From the NCBI RefSeq assembly GCF_002162135.1, contig NZ_CP021382.1, positions 4,338,001-4,402,000 on the forward strand: 64,000 nt of DNA. Reading direction: 5' to 3'. The notes under the pieces were generated by a model. The model worked only from the letters and a program-made list of their open reading frames with translations, was not told where the DNA came from and did not search any database. Source of the DNA: Cellvibrio sp. PSBB006. Lineage in GTDB: Bacteria; Pseudomonadota; Gammaproteobacteria; Pseudomonadales; Cellvibrionaceae. Of this stretch, positions 62,861 through 64,000 are shown piece by piece; the first letter of the stretch is position 1, and every line of letters begins with the position of its first letter. The position numbers and the translations under genes are program-made.

Positions 62861-63540
62861 ATGGCTACGACCAAAATAAAGACTAAATTCGATAGGCCTA
62901 TAATCTTCCGAACCTGCGACAAGATCGTGTACGAGTCCACATTGAAAAGCGGTGAAATCTGGATGAGGTCGAGTCGCTACTACCGTAATATTGAGAATCT
63001 TGCGCGCCAAGATAAGTCTGAAGGCGTAAATGGTACACAGGTCCTTTTCCCCCTCCATTTTTCGCCAGATTCCGCGCAGGGAATCCGTTGGGAGGGAGAA
63101 GGCTCAGTGGGGCAAGAAATCATTCCTCACTACATAATGTCGATGCATGGCACCAGTATTGCCGAGAGCGTTCGAAAAGGCTTCGGCGGTTTCACGCTCG
63201 GTATAAGCTGCATCGCTGATCTTGCCGCAGAAATAATCTATAAAACGTCGCAACAGTTGTCTGTCCACTCCTATCGGTTTGGTCAGGTTGCATATCAAAG
63301 AACCGCCCTCTGTCAATCATACTCGGCGCATGGAGCGGCGATCGAACTCACAGGAAATCCTCAGTGTACGTCAAGTCCGTAAATACAGATGTCCTTCGTA
63401 AAGATCCCGTAGAGCCTTTTATTTCCCAAGATGAATGGAGAATAGTGATATTCCCAACGAACTATTTGAATAACGATTGGCAGGAGCCATTAAAGATCAA
63501 TGTCGACCCCAAGCATTTCTATCCCTATATTGAGCCTTAG
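62861..63540 (+). pseudogene. Frameshifted hypothetical gene (cassette gene 4)
   Basis: The first frame from the ATG at 62861 gives about 168 protein-like residues (IVYESTLKSGEIWMRSSRYY, IIPHYIMSMHGTS, VAYQRTALCQSYSAHGAAI) to NPQ, then drifts and stops. Shifting by one base at about 63362-63364 continues smoothly as VYVKSVNTDVLRKDPVEPF, DEWRIVIFP and KHFYPYIEP with a TAG at 63538-63540. A single lost base best explains this; a sequencing error is possible. Function unknown. Followed by attC-like site 4. Confidence 0.65.
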
Positions 63541-63556
63541 GTTGCCGGGTAAAAGT

Positions 63557-63674
63557 ACCCATACAAGCGTTGCAGTCTGACGCCAAAACCTCCGTATTTT
63601 TGTGTTATTCAATGCGCCCAAACATTAATACAAAAACACTTCGCCTTCGGCGCAGCTGAAGCGGACGTTAATAC
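63557..63674 (+). other. attC-like recombination site 4
   Basis: Starts CCCATACAAGCGTTGCAGTC with TGACGCC, has long AT-rich inner arms (TATTTTTGTGTTA against TAATACAAAAACA), then CTTCGGCGCAGCTGAAGCGG and ends ACGTTAATAC. The GACGCC and GGCGCAGCTGAA blocks are classical attC features. Confidence 0.75.
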
Positions 63675-63692
63675 ACAATCAAGTCAGAGATT

Positions 63693-64000
63693 ATGCGAAT
63701 TTCTGTGATTAAAGGTATTACCAGAAATATTGCCCATTTCGCATTGAGCGGAAGTGCCTACGGAGCACCTGAAAGAACATTGGATGAGCGTCGATCGGGC
63801 TTAGAGTTGAAAGTTGCTATATTGGCCGGAGAACCCCTGAGCTTCCCCATGAAGTCATGTTCATGCAGTCTGCATCAGAGAAGCTGCTTTCAATACTCCG
63901 CTCGGCCGGCATCAGCCACGCGGATGTTCAATATGCATTTGCCGAGTTTTATTTCAAGGGGCAATGTAGGGGTGCGGATAAGTGTGTCGTTACGATCAAA
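63693..64000 (+). pseudogene. Frameshifted gene start, cut by window end (cassette gene 5)
   Basis: From the ATG at 63693 the frame reads MRISVIKGITRNIAHFALSG to about GEPLSFP. At a run of four C (63845-63848) the sensible reading moves by one base and continues as HEVMFMQSASEKLLSILRSA, FAEFYFKGQCRGADKCVV to the end of the window. One lost C would restore the frame. No family recognised. Confidence 0.55.

Noticed and set aside
1..64000. CRISPR arrays, insertion sequences, transposase or integrase genes, and tRNA genes
   Set aside because: I looked for spaced identical repeats, transposase or integrase motifs and tRNA cloverleaves and saw none, apart from the tmRNA.

Overview
The window looks like chromosome of a Cellvibrio-like gammaproteobacterium. 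This is inferred from poly-serine-linked lipoproteins, a GH43 lipoprotein, several TonB-dependent receptors, a gammaproteobacterial tmRNA and moderate GC content; no 16S or marker gene is present to prove it.

Layout. 1-2.4 kb: start of an ABC-importer binding protein, with a candidate sigma54 promoter, and an OprD-like porin. 2.8-7.7 kb: Fur-box-preceded iron operon (DUF3649, PepSY membrane protein, DUF3325, TonB siderophore receptor). 7.9-11.3 kb: small unrecognised secreted, membrane and lipoprotein genes. 11.5-13.2 kb: GH43 lipoprotein. 13.3-18.8 kb: AT-rich defence locus in which a MazG gene and a nuclease-helicase-S24 gene sit between decayed hsdR and hsdS, flanked by a HEPN-like gene, a RhuM-Fic gene and an XRE regulator. 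19.0-19.4 kb: tmRNA. 19.6-23.7 kb: TonB receptor with STN domain, ECF sigma and FecR anti-sigma, followed to 28.3 kb by three secreted lipoproteins. 28.3-31.9 kb: homocysteine methyltransferase, sterol-desaturase-like protein, GlxA-type regulator and GAF protein.

31.9-44.4 kb is a complete urea-nitrogen block, all leftward: allophanate hydrolase, urea carboxylase, GntR regulator and urtABCDE. Urea enters through UrtABCDE, is carboxylated to allophanate and then hydrolysed to ammonia and CO2. A strong sigma54 promoter, a GntR-type palindrome and an NtrC-like upstream site precede the block; a CTTGTAT-type motif recurs upstream of the porin and binding-protein genes at the left edge. REP-like palindromes sit in two of its gaps.

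44.6-59.7 kb: Fic protein with two upstream palindromes, dGTPase, an autotransporter overlapping a multidomain lipoprotein, a MshEN-lipoprotein fusion, an outer-membrane protein, a VanZ-like protein, DUF6748, a candidate small RNA and a four-gene export ABC operon. 59.8-64.0 kb: a row of integron-like gene cassettes with attC-like sites and no integrase in view. They carry a DUF262-HNH nuclease, small membrane and exported proteins, and two frameshifted genes; an unusual cluster of AACGCGCA motifs lies just before them.
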